From the NCBI RefSeq assembly GCF_007050985.1, contig NZ_VHSF01000001.1, positions 372,001 through 436,000 on the forward strand: DNA of 64,000 bases, written 5' to 3'. The notes below the pieces were generated by a model that saw only the letters and a program-made list of their open reading frames with translations, was not told the DNA's origin and did not search any database. The translations under genes were made by a program, and so were the position numbers. Source of the stretch: Christiangramia sabulilitoris (GTDB taxonomy: Bacteria; Bacteroidota; Bacteroidia; Flavobacteriales; Flavobacteriaceae). Below are positions 51,782 to 60,023 of this stretch, one piece after another. The number at the start of each line of letters is the position of its first letter. Position 1 is the first letter of the stretch.

Positions 51782-52483
51782 ATGAAAAAACTACTTTTAG
51801 TTTTTCTGCTTATTGGACCTACCGTATTTTCTCAGCAAGACCTGCAGAAAAAAACCTATTTTTCTGAAGCCCTTTTTTTTAACCTTGCAGATTATAACCG
51901 AAAAGCAGATATAGCTTATCGTTTCAACGATTACGAAAAAGGTAAAGAGCTATTCGAACAATTTACCAGCACCCACCTTGAAGGATCCTATATGGACAAC
52001 TTCAAATTCCATAATTTAAAAAACAGGGAAGTTTCCTTATATCAGTTTGAAAAACCGGTATTTCTAATAACCTATGCCTCCTGGTGTATACCCAGTAAAG
52101 GTGAAGTACCGGCTATAAATAAACTGTCCGAAGAGTACAGGAATAGAATAGATTTTGTTGTTTTATTCTGGGACACACGCGATAAGGCAAAAAAACTAGC
52201 CGATGAATTTTCTTCTGATGTTACTATAGTATACGTGGACGAGAAGAAAAACAATGGGGCTTACGTGGTAAGGCAATTGAAACACTCCTTAGGCTTACCC
52301 ACCTGCTTCTTGCTCTCTGATGACAAAAAGATAATGGATATAAGAAGAAGCATATTCCCCCCTTTGCATACAGAGGAGGAAACTGCTTATCGTGAAAACT
52401 ATATCGCCCTGGAAACTTCCATATCCAACAATCTAATTAATAGCTTTGAAGAGACGTATGCTGATAATGTACAGGTAGAATAA
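51782..52483 (+). CDS. Secreted thioredoxin-fold protein with degenerate active site
   Basis: 233 residues: signal peptide MKKLLLVFLLIGPTVFSQ, a helical N-terminal extension (~20-75), then a TlpA/redoxin-like fold starting GSYMDNFKFHNLKNREVSL. The active-site position reads ITYASWCIPSKGEVP (~100): the first Cys of WCxPC is kept but the resolving Cys is Ser. The cis-Pro loop reads GLPTCFLL with an additional Cys next to it. It could act as a one-cysteine isomerase, use the loop Cys as partner, or only bind. Single gene. Confidence 0.85.
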   Translation: MKKLLLVFLLIGPTVFSQQDLQKKTYFSEALFFNLADYNRKADIAYRFNDYEKGKELFEQFTSTHLEGSYMDNFKFHNLKNREVSLYQFEKPVFLITYASWCIPSKGEVPAINKLSEEYRNRIDFVVLFWDTRDKAKKLADEFSSDVTIVYVDEKKNNGAYVVRQLKHSLGLPTCFLLSDDKKIMDIRRSIFPPLHTEEETAYRENYIALETSISNNLINSFEETYADNVQVE

Positions 52484-52486
52484 GAA

Positions 52487-53440
52487 TTACTTCAATTTTG
52501 GATAATATCCTTGCTCGGGAATATCAATATAATAGGTCTTTCCTGAAGCATTTTTCAAGTGATCGTCCCGCAACCAGGGATTATGGATTTTCAGTATTTT
52601 ATAATTAATGCCGAATTTCTCTGCAAAATCAGGAAAGTCTTTAACTACCGTATCTACCTTTACTTTCTCTACTGGAATAAATTGATATAAATCTGTTTCA
52701 TCATAATTAAATCCATAGTTCTGTGGATTATTCATGATCTCCTTCAAGGCCATTATTCTGAATACATATCTTCCGGTCTCCTCACCAAGCAATAGATCGT
52801 AGTAATCTTCGACTTTCTGTCTTTCCAATTGCTTATCAACTCCATATTGCCCCGCATTATAAGAAGCGGCTGCTAAAGTCCATGATCCAAATCTTTCTTT
52901 TGCCTTTTTCAAATAATCTGCAGCTACCCTAGTAGATTTTTCAACATTATATCTTTCATCTACATTAGAATTGATTTCAAGACCATATTCTTTACCAGTA
53001 CCTTCAAGGATCTGCCAGAAACCCACAGCTTTTGCAGGGGAAACCGCCTGGGTAAGTCCGCTTTCTATGACGGCCAGATATTTAAAATCATCAGGGATAC
53101 CTTCTTCTTTCAAAATTGGCTCTATTACAGGAAAGTATTTATTCGCTCTCTTGATTAGCAAGAGTGCATTAGATTGCCAGTAGGTATTTACTAATAACTC
53201 CCGGTCCATTCTTTCATAAACATCTGGATCTTCCAGGGGTATTTTCTCCCCGGCAAATTCCAGGTTTACAGGCATAGGAAGGGCTTTTATTTCATAAGTA
53301 ACTGAAACACTTTTATTTATTTTCTTTTCAGAAACTTCCCCGCTGCCTGCTGCACCTTCCTCCTGCTGTACTGCATGTATACTCACTGCACACACGGTGA
53401 ATAATCCCACGATCAATAGCGCATTCTTCAAAATTTTCAT
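52487..53440 (-). CDS. Lytic transglycosylase (SLT/MltD-like)
   Basis: 317 residues: N-terminal signal/anchor (MKILKNALLIVGLFTVCAVSIHAVQ), a linker, then an SLT domain (~110-235). The catalytic Glu is in LAVIESGL, then SPAKAVGFWQILEGTGKEYGL, NVDERYNVEKSTRVAADYL and AAASYNAG. A C-terminal part (~250-317; FAEKFGINYKILKIHNPWL) resembles a single LysM-like peptidoglycan-binding unit. It cleaves the glycan strand to 1,6-anhydro-muropeptides in the periplasm. Its start is 7 bases from the hydrolase gene upstream; they may be co-transcribed. Confidence 0.92.
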   Translation of the reverse strand: MKILKNALLIVGLFTVCAVSIHAVQQEEGAAGSGEVSEKKINKSVSVTYEIKALPMPVNLEFAGEKIPLEDPDVYERMDRELLVNTYWQSNALLLIKRANKYFPVIEPILKEEGIPDDFKYLAVIESGLTQAVSPAKAVGFWQILEGTGKEYGLEINSNVDERYNVEKSTRVAADYLKKAKERFGSWTLAAASYNAGQYGVDKQLERQKVEDYYDLLLGEETGRYVFRIMALKEIMNNPQNYGFNYDETDLYQFIPVEKVKVDTVVKDFPDFAEKFGINYKILKIHNPWLRDDHLKNASGKTYYIDIPEQGYYPKLK

Positions 53441-53447
53441 AGCTCTC

Positions 53448-54155
53448 TTAATTTACCTGTTTGTTTTTTTCTTTATTTTCCAACTTACCGCTTTCTATCA
53501 AGGATGGCAAATTTTCATTAAACCAACGGAAACGGTTAATGATCATTATATGCGTTCCTCCCTCTACCACGATCACATCTCTTATATTCTTAATAGGAAA
53601 AACTTCATCCTTATCACCGTGAACATGAATCACCTTTTCATCTGGCTTTTCACATTTCCAATTCACCATGTTCCTTATGGACCAGTTTAAATAATGCTTA
53701 TCTGTAATAGAAATATACTGTTTATATAATCTCGCTCTTTTCTTTAAAAAATCACCAATGGCAACCTTTTCAAAATAATCTACGTAATCCACCAGCCCGG
53801 TAGGGATCAATTTAAACAAGCCCGTTTTAGAAGCGAATTTCATCCGGGGCGGCAATTCCTCAGTACATTTAACACTGGAAATAATAATTAGTCTTTTCAG
53901 ATCTAAAAATCTGGCCATTTCCTGAACGATCACACCTCCAAAAGAAACTCCTATTAAAACCGAATTCTCATGGTTAACAAAATTCAGCATTCTTTTAGCA
54001 TAATCTTCCAGGCTTTCATTCACCCGGGGCATCTCCCATTCCAGAGGATGTATTTTGTATTTATCTTCCGGAAGGTTTAAATTTTCAAAAATTCTGGAAT
54101 CTGCGGCCATACCAGGCATTAAATATACATGTGTGAGAGTCTCTTGCTGTTTCAT
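53448..54155 (-). CDS. Alpha/beta hydrolase
   Basis: 235 residues. A fold start YLMPGMAADSRIFENL (oxyanion region, ~11-26) leads to the nucleophile elbow IGVSFGGVIVQEMAR (Ser at ~77). The acid is probably in VIHVHGDKDEVFP (Asp ~191) and the His in VEGGTHIMIINR (~206). There is no signal peptide, so it is cytoplasmic. The C terminus is charged. The substrate is unknown; the short lid between the elbow and the acid resembles small-ester hydrolases. Confidence 0.88.
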   Translation of the reverse strand: MKQQETLTHVYLMPGMAADSRIFENLNLPEDKYKIHPLEWEMPRVNESLEDYAKRMLNFVNHENSVLIGVSFGGVIVQEMARFLDLKRLIIISSVKCTEELPPRMKFASKTGLFKLIPTGLVDYVDYFEKVAIGDFLKKRARLYKQYISITDKHYLNWSIRNMVNWKCEKPDEKVIHVHGDKDEVFPIKNIRDVIVVEGGTHIMIINRFRWFNENLPSLIESGKLENKEKNKQVN

Positions 54156-54256
54156 TTTAACATGTATATAACAAAGAATACTGGCATTTAGTTGTAAATT
54201 TATAGATCAAAATTACTGCATAATACTTGACTTTCAAATTTACGAACTCACAAAAA

Positions 54257-54970
54257 ATGGAGAAAGTATTTCATCCTGCAAGTTCGCGGGGTACATCCAA
54301 TTATGGATGGTTAAACGCCAACTATTCTTTCAGCTTTGCCAATTATTTTGATCCTGAAAAATTACAATTCGGATTATTGCGAGTACTTAATGATGATTAT
54401 GTAAAATCAGGAATGGGATTTGGAACACATCCGCATAAGGACATGGAAATAATCTCCATCCCGTTAAAGGGAGAAATAAGACATAAAGATTCCTTAGGTC
54501 ATACGGCGGTGATAAAAGCCGGCGAGGTTCAGGTAATGAGTGCAGGAACCGGTGTGGAACATAGCGAACTAAATTCTTCTAATGAAGAGTTGAATATGTT
54601 ACAGATCTGGATATTTCCTGAAGAAAATGGCCTGGAACCCAGATATGACCAAAGAGATTTTTCAGATAAAATGGGCCAGAATGGTTTGGTTAATGTGGTT
54701 TCTCCCAGGAAAGATCAGGTAGAAAATTCATTATTTATAAATCAGCAAGCTTATTTGCACCTTGGAGAATTACAGGATGGCAGGGAAGTTGATTATAAGT
54801 TGAAGAAGAAAGATCATGGGGTTTATATTTTTCTGATTGAAGGAGAAATAGAAGCTGCAGATACCACCCTCAAGGACCGTGACGCTATAGGTTTATGGAA
54901 TACCGAAAAGATTTCCTTCAAAACAAAGAAACCATCGAAAGTACTTCTTATTGAAGTCCCGATGAATTAA
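54257..54970 (+). CDS. Pirin family protein
   Basis: 237 residues from ATG 54257. The pirin N-terminal cupin contains FGTHPHKDMEIISIPLKGEIRHKDSLGHTAVIKAGEVQVMSAGTGVEHSELN (marker), including the metal-binding His-His...Glu...His set (HPHKDME, EHSE). A degenerate C-terminal cupin follows. Bacterial relatives include quercetin 2,3-dioxygenase YhhW; the substrate here is unknown. A TTG at 54227 would add ten residues (TFKFTNSQK-), but the A-rich run before 54257 marks the likelier start. The small GNAT gene follows 13 bases after. Confidence 0.92.
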   Translation: MEKVFHPASSRGTSNYGWLNANYSFSFANYFDPEKLQFGLLRVLNDDYVKSGMGFGTHPHKDMEIISIPLKGEIRHKDSLGHTAVIKAGEVQVMSAGTGVEHSELNSSNEELNMLQIWIFPEENGLEPRYDQRDFSDKMGQNGLVNVVSPRKDQVENSLFINQQAYLHLGELQDGREVDYKLKKKDHGVYIFLIEGEIEAADTTLKDRDAIGLWNTEKISFKTKKPSKVLLIEVPMN

Positions 54971-54983
54971 AAAATTATAAGTG

Positions 54984-55280
54984 ATGAGTATGGAAGATTT
55001 AGTGATTACAGATAATGAGTTTCTTAGACAATTCGAAACACAGATCAATGATGAGCTTGCCTGCATAGAATACTCGCAGCAAGACCGAAAGATATTTTTG
55101 ACCAAGCTTAGGATGCCAGACGGCACAGAACACAGACAGGAGGATTTTATCGTGGCTGTACTCAACGAAATTAAAGAAAGAAATACCAGGGTAGTACCTA
55201 CCAGCCCGGAAATTGCAGGCTACATAAGAAAACACCGTCGAAAATACAAAGATCTTCTACCAGTAGGAATTAATATTTAA
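54984..55280 (+). CDS. Small GNAT-like N-acetyltransferase (Gcn5-type 2)
   Basis: 98 residues from ATG 54984 (GTG 54981 and ATG 54990 are near alternatives). The short domain has FETQINDELACIEYSQQDRKIFLTKLRMP and, near the end, TRVVPTSPEIAGYIRKHRRKYKDLLPVG, typical of the YjdJ-type single-domain acetyltransferases. The full acetyl-CoA pyrophosphate loop (Q/RxxGxG/A) is not present in classical form. Possibly co-transcribed with pirin. It overlaps mtaB tail to tail by 4 bases. Confidence 0.78.
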   Translation: MSMEDLVITDNEFLRQFETQINDELACIEYSQQDRKIFLTKLRMPDGTEHRQEDFIVAVLNEIKERNTRVVPTSPEIAGYIRKHRRKYKDLLPVGINI

Positions 55281-56608
55281 ACAGATACTGCTTCAGGGAA
55301 TTCCTCGAATCTCACTAACCCGTCTTCGTCGATCTCAGTCAATTTTATTTTCTGAAGCGTATTTACTTTCGCAGGATCCCACGGAGCTTTAACCTTCACA
55401 TAATTCTCTGTAAAACCGTGAATATAACCTTCCTTGTTTTCACCTTCAAAAAGAACCGTAAAGGAATCTCCTAACTGACTTTCATAAAACGCGCGTCGCT
55501 TTTTAGCGGAAAGACCACGTAGCATCTTACTTCTTTTCTTTCTGACTTTTAACGGCACAACACCTTCCATTTCGGCTGCGGGAGTATTATCTCTTTCAGA
55601 ATAGGTGAAAACATGCAGATAAGAAATATCAAGTTCATTAAGAAAATTATATGTTTCCAGGAAATGTTCTTCTGTTTCTCCAGGAAATCCTACAATTACA
55701 TCTACACCTATACACGCATGCGGCATTACTTCCCTGATTCTGCTAACCCTGTCTACATACAGATCACTCATATATCTTCTTCGCATGAGCTTTAAGATCT
55801 CATCGCTTCCACTCTGAAGTGGAATATGAAAATGAGGTACGAACGTTCTGCTTTGGGAAACAAAATCTATAGTTTCATTCTTCAATAAGTTAGGCTCAAT
55901 GGAAGAAATTCTTAATCTCTCTATTCCATCAACTTCATCCAGCGCCTTTACCAGGTCTAAAAAGGTATGCTCGTGCTTCTTATTACCGAACTCTCCTTTA
56001 CCATAATCCCCTATGTTAACTCCGGTTAGAACGATCTCTTTAATTCCCTGCTGCGATATTTCTGCTGCATTTTGAAGAACATTTTCCAATTTATCGCTTC
56101 GTGAGATTCCCCGGGCCAGTGGAATAGTGCAATAAGTGCATTTGTAATCACAACCATCCTGCACCTTCAGAAATGCCCTGGTACGATCCCCGATGGAATA
56201 TGATCCTACGTAAAAATCTGCTTCGTCAATTTCACAGGAGTGTACTTCACCATGATCATTTTTAGTTAGGTCATTCAAGTAATCTGTGATCTTGAATTTT
56301 TCAGTAGCACCCAGTACGAGGTCCACCCCGTCTACATCAGCTAACTCTTCAGGCTTTAATTGAGCATAGCAGCCTACAGCCACCAGGTAAGCATCCTCGT
56401 TAGCTTTTTGGGCCTGTTTAACAATTGTTTTAAATCGCTTATCTGCATTTTCAGTTACAGAACAGGTATTAATTACATAAATATCTGCTTTTTCAGAAAA
56501 CTCAACCCTTTCAAAACCTTCATTTTCAAAGGATCTTGCTATAGTTGATGTTTCAGAAAAGTTAAGCTTACAACCGAGTGTATAAAATGCTACTTTTTTC
56601 GCGCTCAT
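55277..56608 (-). CDS. mtaB: tRNA t6A37 methylthiotransferase MtaB
   Basis: 443 residues. The UPF0004 domain has cysteines at TLGCKLN, INTCSVTE and VGCYAQL. The radical-SAM domain has CDYKCTYCTIPLARG (CxxxCxxC, ~150-164). A C-terminal TRAM domain (~375-435) closes it. It converts t6A37 to ms2t6A37 in ANN-decoding tRNAs using two 4Fe-4S clusters. The GCKLN pattern and length distinguish it from MiaB and RimO. A TATCTTTG element with TTTA 19 bases upstream (56647-56677) is a good promoter. Confidence 0.95.
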   Translation of the reverse strand: MSAKKVAFYTLGCKLNFSETSTIARSFENEGFERVEFSEKADIYVINTCSVTENADKRFKTIVKQAQKANEDAYLVAVGCYAQLKPEELADVDGVDLVLGATEKFKITDYLNDLTKNDHGEVHSCEIDEADFYVGSYSIGDRTRAFLKVQDGCDYKCTYCTIPLARGISRSDKLENVLQNAAEISQQGIKEIVLTGVNIGDYGKGEFGNKKHEHTFLDLVKALDEVDGIERLRISSIEPNLLKNETIDFVSQSRTFVPHFHIPLQSGSDEILKLMRRRYMSDLYVDRVSRIREVMPHACIGVDVIVGFPGETEEHFLETYNFLNELDISYLHVFTYSERDNTPAAEMEGVVPLKVRKKRSKMLRGLSAKKRRAFYESQLGDSFTVLFEGENKEGYIHGFTENYVKVKAPWDPAKVNTLQKIKLTEIDEDGLVRFEEFPEAVSV

Positions 56609-56646
56609 ATTGCCTCATTTATTGCCCGCTCCGGAGATTGGGGCTG

Positions 56647-56677
56647 CAAAGATACCAACTTAAAACGTTTCTATAAA
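56647..56677 (-). promoter_or_regulatory. Promoter of mtaB
   Basis: On the minus strand TTTA (56674-56677), 19 bases, TATCTTTG (56647-56654): one mismatch to the TTTG element; about 40 bases before the start codon. Confidence 0.65.
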
Positions 56678-56780
56678 ACGATTTCCTAATTGTAATTTAA
56701 AGAAGATTAGAAACTTACAGATTAAACTATTACTGGTAAAACGAATTTACTTTCACCGCCCTAATCTGAAGAATTACAAG

Positions 56781-57959
56781 TTAATCCCTACGCCATTTAG
56801 CAGAATAATCAAAGGCGTGTTTCATGATTTCCCGGTCTTCGTCGCTAAGGTCTATATTTCTTCTTTTCATAACCAGTTCTGCAGTTTCCAGTGCCTTTTC
56901 CAGTTTGTAGGTAGTAGTTCCGCCACTTCCGCCCCAACTGAATCCCGGGATGAAATTTCGAGGAAAACCACTTCCAAAAATATTGGCGCTTACACCTACG
57001 ACCGTCCCTGTATTGAACATAGTGTTGATCCCGCATTTACTGTGATCACCCATGATCAACCCACAAAATTGTAATCCTGTTTTTGCGAAGTTTTCGGTTT
57101 TGTAGTTCCAGAGCCTCACTTCTGCGTAATTGTTCTTTAGGTTAGAATTGTTTGAATCGGCTCCTATATTACACCACTCCCCTAATACAGAATTTCCTAA
57201 AAAGCCATCATGACCCTTGTTGGAGTTCTGAAAGAAAACAGAGTTATTCACTTCACCCCCAACCTTGCAGGATGGTCCTACCGTGGTAGGTCCATAGATC
57301 TTTGCACCCAGTTTAATCGTAGCATCCTCACATAATGCAAACGGCCCTCTAATCAAAGAACCTTCCATTATCGTTGCATTCCTGCCAATATATATAGGGC
57401 CCGTTGAAGCATTAAGCGAACAATTTTCCACTTTCGCACCTTCTTCTATGAAAATATTCTCTGGAGATCTTACAAAATTAGATTCATCTATAACCTGAGA
57501 TTCACGACCCGCGGTAACCAAAGAAAAATCCATTTCCAACGCCTGGCCATTTTTCGAAAAAATATCCCAGGTATTCAAAACCATTAAAATATCTGAATTA
57601 AACTCTACAGAGTTCAATGAATCTACATCAATCTTAGTGTCTCCTTTCTGAAAATATGCGATGACCTGATCTTTATAAACTAAAGCGTCCCCATTCTGCA
57701 AACTTTTAACCTTTGCTGCCAGTTCTCTGGTAGGAATTACTGAAGAATTTATGCAGATGTTCTCTTTATCTATTTTGAGCGGCCATTTTGCACTTAGGTG
57801 GTCTTCTGTGTTAGTTGAAGTTGTTGCACCTAAAAGTTTTTCCCATTTTTCTCTGAAGGTTAAAATTCCTATTCTAATTTCTGCAACAGGTCTGGTAAAA
57901 GTAAAAGGCAAAAGATCCTCTCTGGCAGGACCATCAAAAAGAATATAATTCATCGACAT
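56781..57959 (-). CDS. GlmU-family protein (degenerate nucleotidyltransferase with left-handed beta helix)
   Basis: 392 residues. The N-terminal part (MNYILFDGPAREDLLPFTFTRPVAEIRIGILTFREKWE..., marker 3-40) aligns in pattern with nucleotidyltransferases, but the G-x-G-T-R-M signature is replaced by FDGPAREDLLPFT. A left-handed beta helix follows (~165-350) with hexapeptides such as SLIRGPFALCEDATIKLGAKIYGPTTVGPSCKVGG. A short helical tail ends it. This family is typical of Bacteroidota and is annotated GlmU-like; sugar-nucleotide chemistry is unproven. Acyl or nucleotidyl transfer remains possible. It follows L31 with a terminator between. Confidence 0.88.
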   Translation of the reverse strand: MSMNYILFDGPAREDLLPFTFTRPVAEIRIGILTFREKWEKLLGATTSTNTEDHLSAKWPLKIDKENICINSSVIPTRELAAKVKSLQNGDALVYKDQVIAYFQKGDTKIDVDSLNSVEFNSDILMVLNTWDIFSKNGQALEMDFSLVTAGRESQVIDESNFVRSPENIFIEEGAKVENCSLNASTGPIYIGRNATIMEGSLIRGPFALCEDATIKLGAKIYGPTTVGPSCKVGGEVNNSVFFQNSNKGHDGFLGNSVLGEWCNIGADSNNSNLKNNYAEVRLWNYKTENFAKTGLQFCGLIMGDHSKCGINTMFNTGTVVGVSANIFGSGFPRNFIPGFSWGGSGGTTTYKLEKALETAELVMKRRNIDLSDEDREIMKHAFDYSAKWRRD

Positions 57960-58024
57960 TGAAATTTTATCAAAAATAGCAGTTCCCTGTTAATCTTAAA
58001 GGATTTGCTACAAAATCATTAATG

Positions 58025-58049
58025 CAAAAAAGCCGCTGAATAGCGGCTT
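58025..58049. terminator. Intrinsic terminator after L31
   Basis: AAAGCCGCT / AGCGGCTTT stem with loop GAAT, with T run on the minus strand. It ends the rpmE2 transcript before the GlmU-family gene. Confidence 0.88.
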
Positions 58050-58075
58050 TATATATCTTGAAAAGACCAGAAAAA

Positions 58076-58330
58076 TTACTTTTTCTTGAATTTTGAGTAT
58101 TTGTTCTTAAACTTGTCAATTCTACCTGCACTATCCACAAGCTTGGTTTGTCCTGTGTAGTAAGGGTGAGAAGTTCTGGAGATCTCCAGTTTTACCAACG
58201 GGTATTCAGTTCCGTCAACTTCAATACTTTCTTTTGTTTTTGCAGTAGACTTTGTAATAAATACGTCATCATTAGACATATCTTTAAAAGCTACTAATCT
58301 ATAATTTTCCGGATGGATTCCCTGCTTCAT
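58076..58330 (-). CDS. rpmE2: 50S ribosomal protein L31, type B (zinc-free)
   Basis: 84 residues: MKQGIHPENYRLVAFKDMSNDDVFITKST at the start, then the type B features TEYPLVKLEISRTSHPYYTGQ and the tail GRIDKFKNKYSKFKKK. The CxxC zinc pair of type A is absent. In bacteria with both types, type B is made under zinc limitation; here it may be the only L31, which this window cannot show. The start is ~30 bases after a perfect promoter. Confidence 0.96.
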   Translation of the reverse strand: MKQGIHPENYRLVAFKDMSNDDVFITKSTAKTKESIEVDGTEYPLVKLEISRTSHPYYTGQTKLVDSAGRIDKFKNKYSKFKKK

Positions 58331-58357
58331 CGCTTTGATCTTTTAATTTTCGAGGTG

Positions 58358-58388
58358 CAAATTTAATTAATAAGTTCTCAACTACAAA
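58358..58388 (-). promoter_or_regulatory. Promoter of rpmE2
   Basis: On the minus strand TTTG (58385-58388), 19 bases, TAAATTTG (58358-58365): a complete match to the Bacteroidota promoter. Confidence 0.88.
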
Positions 58389-58480
58389 CTAAATTGCAAA
58401 AAGTTTTTCCTGATTTTAGAATGTAACGTTTTCCTATATTTGTTAACTAACTGCTAAACTAATCAAACTTCAATTAAACA

Positions 58481-59011
58481 ATGGAAAAACCAGCTAAAAA
58501 AATTTCTACGTCCTACGGCCTGTACCTGGGAATATCTTTGATCCTGATCGTTGTTCTTGCCTACGCCTTCGATTTGAGCCTATTCACCAAATGGTGGTTT
58601 GGCATATCATTACTACTCTTCGTGGTAATTATGGCAAGTATGGCTACAAGCAAAGCTAAAAAGGCCAGCACTAGTTTATTTAAATTTAAAGATGCCTTTG
58701 GAGCATATTTTCTAACAGTATTTATTGGAACTTTTATTTCTTTGTTGTTCGGAATTATCCTTTTCAATTTTGTAGATTCTGAAGCTGCTGAGACCTTAAC
58801 TGAACTCACAATTGAATCTACCAGAGATATGATGGAAGGTTTTGGAGCTCCGGAAGCTCAAATCAACGAAACCTTGCAGCAATTACAGGAGGAAAATCAG
58901 TACTCACTCCTAAATCAGCTGAAAGGATATGGTTTTCAGTTAATTATGTATGCTGTAATAGGATTAATTGTAGCATTGGTTTTCAAAGAAAAAGACACCA
59001 CTAACGCATAA
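58481..59011 (+). CDS. DUF4199 membrane protein
   Basis: 176 residues with four hydrophobic segments (~12-30, 36-52, 72-98, 150-168) and an amphipathic stretch between the third and fourth (LTIESTRDMMEGFGAPEAQINETLQQL), the DUF4199 layout. Function unknown. A TATATTTG element (58435-58442) lies upstream without a clear -33. It is followed 3 bases later by the glycosyltransferase gene, a pairing often seen in Flavobacteriaceae; they are likely one operon. Confidence 0.88.
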   Translation: MEKPAKKISTSYGLYLGISLILIVVLAYAFDLSLFTKWWFGISLLLFVVIMASMATSKAKKASTSLFKFKDAFGAYFLTVFIGTFISLLFGIILFNFVDSEAAETLTELTIESTRDMMEGFGAPEAQINETLQQLQEENQYSLLNQLKGYGFQLIMYAVIGLIVALVFKEKDTTNA

Positions 59012-59014
59012 TAA

Positions 59015-59974
59015 ATGCAGATATCGGTTGTAATACCACTTCTTAACGAAGAACAATCTCTAGTAGAATTATATAATTGGATCGTAAAGGTTTTACGATC
59101 CAATTCCTTTTCTTACGAAATCATTTTTATAGATGACGGCAGCACAGATGGCTCATGGAAGACTATTGAAGCATTAGCAAAAAGTGATGACCGGGTAAAA
59201 GGAATAAGATTTAATCGTAATTACGGAAAATCCCAGGCCCTGCATGCAGGTTTTTTAAAAGCCGAAGGGGATGTTGTGATCACTATGGATGCCGATTTGC
59301 AGGATAATCCTGAAGAGATCCCGGAGCTATACGATATGATCATTAAAGAGAAAAATGATCTTGTATCGGGATGGAAAAAGAAAAGGTATGATAATGTAAT
59401 TACCAAAAATATCCCTTCTAAGATATTCAATGCCGCCGCGCGGAAAACTTCTGGGGTGAAACTACATGATTTTAATTGCGGCCTCAAAGCCTACCGCAGA
59501 GAAGTTATCAAAAATATAGATGTATATGGTGAAATGCACCGATACATTCCTGTACTCGCAAAGAATGCCGGTTTCTCCAGGATTAGTGAGAAAGAAGTGC
59601 AGCATCAGGCCCGTAAATACGGCACCACCAAATTCGGGGTAAACAGATTCATTTACGGCTTTCTGGATTTGATTAGCATTTGGTTTCTTTCAAAATTTGG
59701 CAGAAGACCTATGCATTTATTTGGTGCCTTGGGAGTACTTATGTTCATCATTGGATTCTTTACTGCTGGCTGGATAGGCCTATCCAAATTATATAAGCTT
59801 TACCACGGGATACCAAATATACTTGTGGTAGATAATCCATGGTTTTATATTGCATTAATCGTTATGGTAATTGGGACCCAGTTTTTTCTCGCAGGGTTCG
59901 TAGGTGAACTTATCCTGAGATCTAAAAGAGATAAGGATCGATACCTAATTAAGAAAACCACCCCTAATATTTAG
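59015..59974 (+). CDS. Family 2 glycosyltransferase, polyprenyl-phosphate type
   Basis: 319 residues. GT-A motifs: SVVIPLLNEEQSL (3-15), FIDDGSTDGSW (~38-48) and ITMDADLQDNPEEIPELY (~90-107; DAD as the metal site). HDFNCGLKAYRREV and QHQARKYGTTKFG lie in the acceptor region. Two C-terminal membrane helices (~235-260 and 270-300) match GtrB/ArnC-type polyprenyl-phosphate glycosyltransferases, which make lipid-linked sugars at the inner membrane. Sugar and acceptor are not identifiable. Confidence 0.93.
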   Translation: MQISVVIPLLNEEQSLVELYNWIVKVLRSNSFSYEIIFIDDGSTDGSWKTIEALAKSDDRVKGIRFNRNYGKSQALHAGFLKAEGDVVITMDADLQDNPEEIPELYDMIIKEKNDLVSGWKKKRYDNVITKNIPSKIFNAAARKTSGVKLHDFNCGLKAYRREVIKNIDVYGEMHRYIPVLAKNAGFSRISEKEVQHQARKYGTTKFGVNRFIYGFLDLISIWFLSKFGRRPMHLFGALGVLMFIIGFFTAGWIGLSKLYKLYHGIPNILVVDNPWFYIALIVMVIGTQFFLAGFVGELILRSKRDKDRYLIKKTTPNI

Positions 59975-60023
59975 GGGCTTTCAGGTTTTAATCATTATTT
60001 TTGCCAAGCAAAACAATCTAATT

